From: an uncultured Prevotella sp.
GTDB taxonomy: Bacteria > Bacteroidota > Bacteroidia > Bacteroidales > Bacteroidaceae
DNA: 64,000 nt
Reading direction: 5' to 3'
Assembly (NCBI GenBank): GCA_900543975.1
Contig: UQTI01000001.1
Coordinates: 20,056-84,055, forward strand
Part shown: in pieces, positions 63,808 to 64,000 of the stretch
Layout: each line of letters begins with the position of its first letter
Numbering within the stretch: the stretch's first letter is position 1
The notes under the pieces: generated by a model
The model's input: the letters and a program-made list of their open reading frames with translations, nothing else
Database searches by the model: none
What the model was told of the DNA's origin: nothing
Made by a program: the position numbers and the translations under genes

Positions 63808-64000
63808 ACACTATTAAAAGCGAAATCCAAAAATTCTTAGCTACAAATCGTCTAATTTTGCCGACGCAATTCATCGATGAAAAGATAGGCTAAAAAAATC
63901 TGAGGATGTGTATTGTTCGTGAATAAACTACCTCTAAATAACACTACAAATTTAGATAAAATTTCCGAATTATAAGCCAGTTGGGATAAAAAACAGAAAT

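Larger units (their letters stand above)
63325..64000. other. gene-free AT-rich right end
   Basis: About 680 bp with no credible frame. Contains the mfd -7 element, a leftward terminator-like hairpin, a 20-bp direct repeat resembling a tRNA 3' end, and a nested palindrome (all listed). Two copies of TGTAACGCA(C/T) lie near 63653 and 63665. Confidence 0.6.

Overview
The window looks like a chromosomal segment of a Bacteroidota bacterium, most likely Prevotella or a close relative (Prevotellaceae). The evidence is gene content: an Oar-type TonB-dependent receptor, a PorE-like OmpA/beta-propeller lipoprotein of the type IX secretion type, a BspA-like leucine-rich-repeat protein, DUF6377-type sensor/regulator, DUF349, TrpB2, and the lipoprotein–DUF1599–DoxX/tpiA–SPOR–folE gene order. 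Promoters also fit: many genes are preceded by the Bacteroidota pair TTG-N19/20-TAnnTTTG, and Shine-Dalgarno sequences are essentially absent. It is ordinary core genome with interspersed accessory and repeat-rich stretches; I see no prophage, CRISPR array, rRNA or intact transposase.

Layout. 0-6 kb: DUF4840-like lipoprotein, then a leftward operon (lipoprotein, DUF1599, DoxX-type membrane protein fused in frame to triose-phosphate isomerase, SPOR protein, folE). 6-10 kb: tRNA-Arg, TRIC-type channel, 2-hydroxyacid dehydrogenase, rarA, and a conserved acidic-tailed protein. 10-24 kb: Oar-like outer-membrane receptor, an orphan C-terminal fragment of an Rpn-type nuclease, topB, a BspA-like gene interrupted by one TGA codon, and a PorE-like lipoprotein. 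24-34 kb is the accessory stretch: a membrane HTH regulator, two small membrane proteins and an unrecognised lipoprotein; then about 1.1 kb of noncoding DNA with three separate tandem arrays (33-34 bp, 22 bp, 22 bp); then a large secreted protein followed by an unlisted 51-aa peptide gene; then a DUF6377-like regulator carrying about 37 tandem heptads. 34-46 kb: metallophosphatase/PQQ propeller, LTA-synthase-like sulfatase, a lipoprotein/ECF sigma/anti-sigma-like cluster, DUF2023 and flavodoxin, pepD and a flippase-like protein. 46-64 kb: a 28-aa gene with its own promoter and terminator, GH20 hexosaminidase, corA with a structured leader, DUF349, trxB and glutathione peroxidase, rsmA, frr, rsgA, decayed gene remnants, a sodium symporter, trpB2 and mfd. 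The last 0.68 kb is AT-rich and gene-free.

Functional grouping: cell-envelope export and surface proteins (receptor, PorE-like lipoprotein, BspA-like protein, 1115-aa secreted protein), information processing (rarA, topB, rsmA, frr, rsgA, mfd), redox defence (trxB with peroxidase, flavodoxin) and envelope glycan or phospholipid work (LTA synthase-like, GH20, flippase). Intergenic DNA is unusually rich in short repeats: TTCACTC-type and GGTAAAAA-type low-complexity blocks, nested palindromes, and 13-, 17-, 22- and 33-bp tandem repeats. Everything was read by eye; no database search was run, so family names rest on recognised motifs and gene order.
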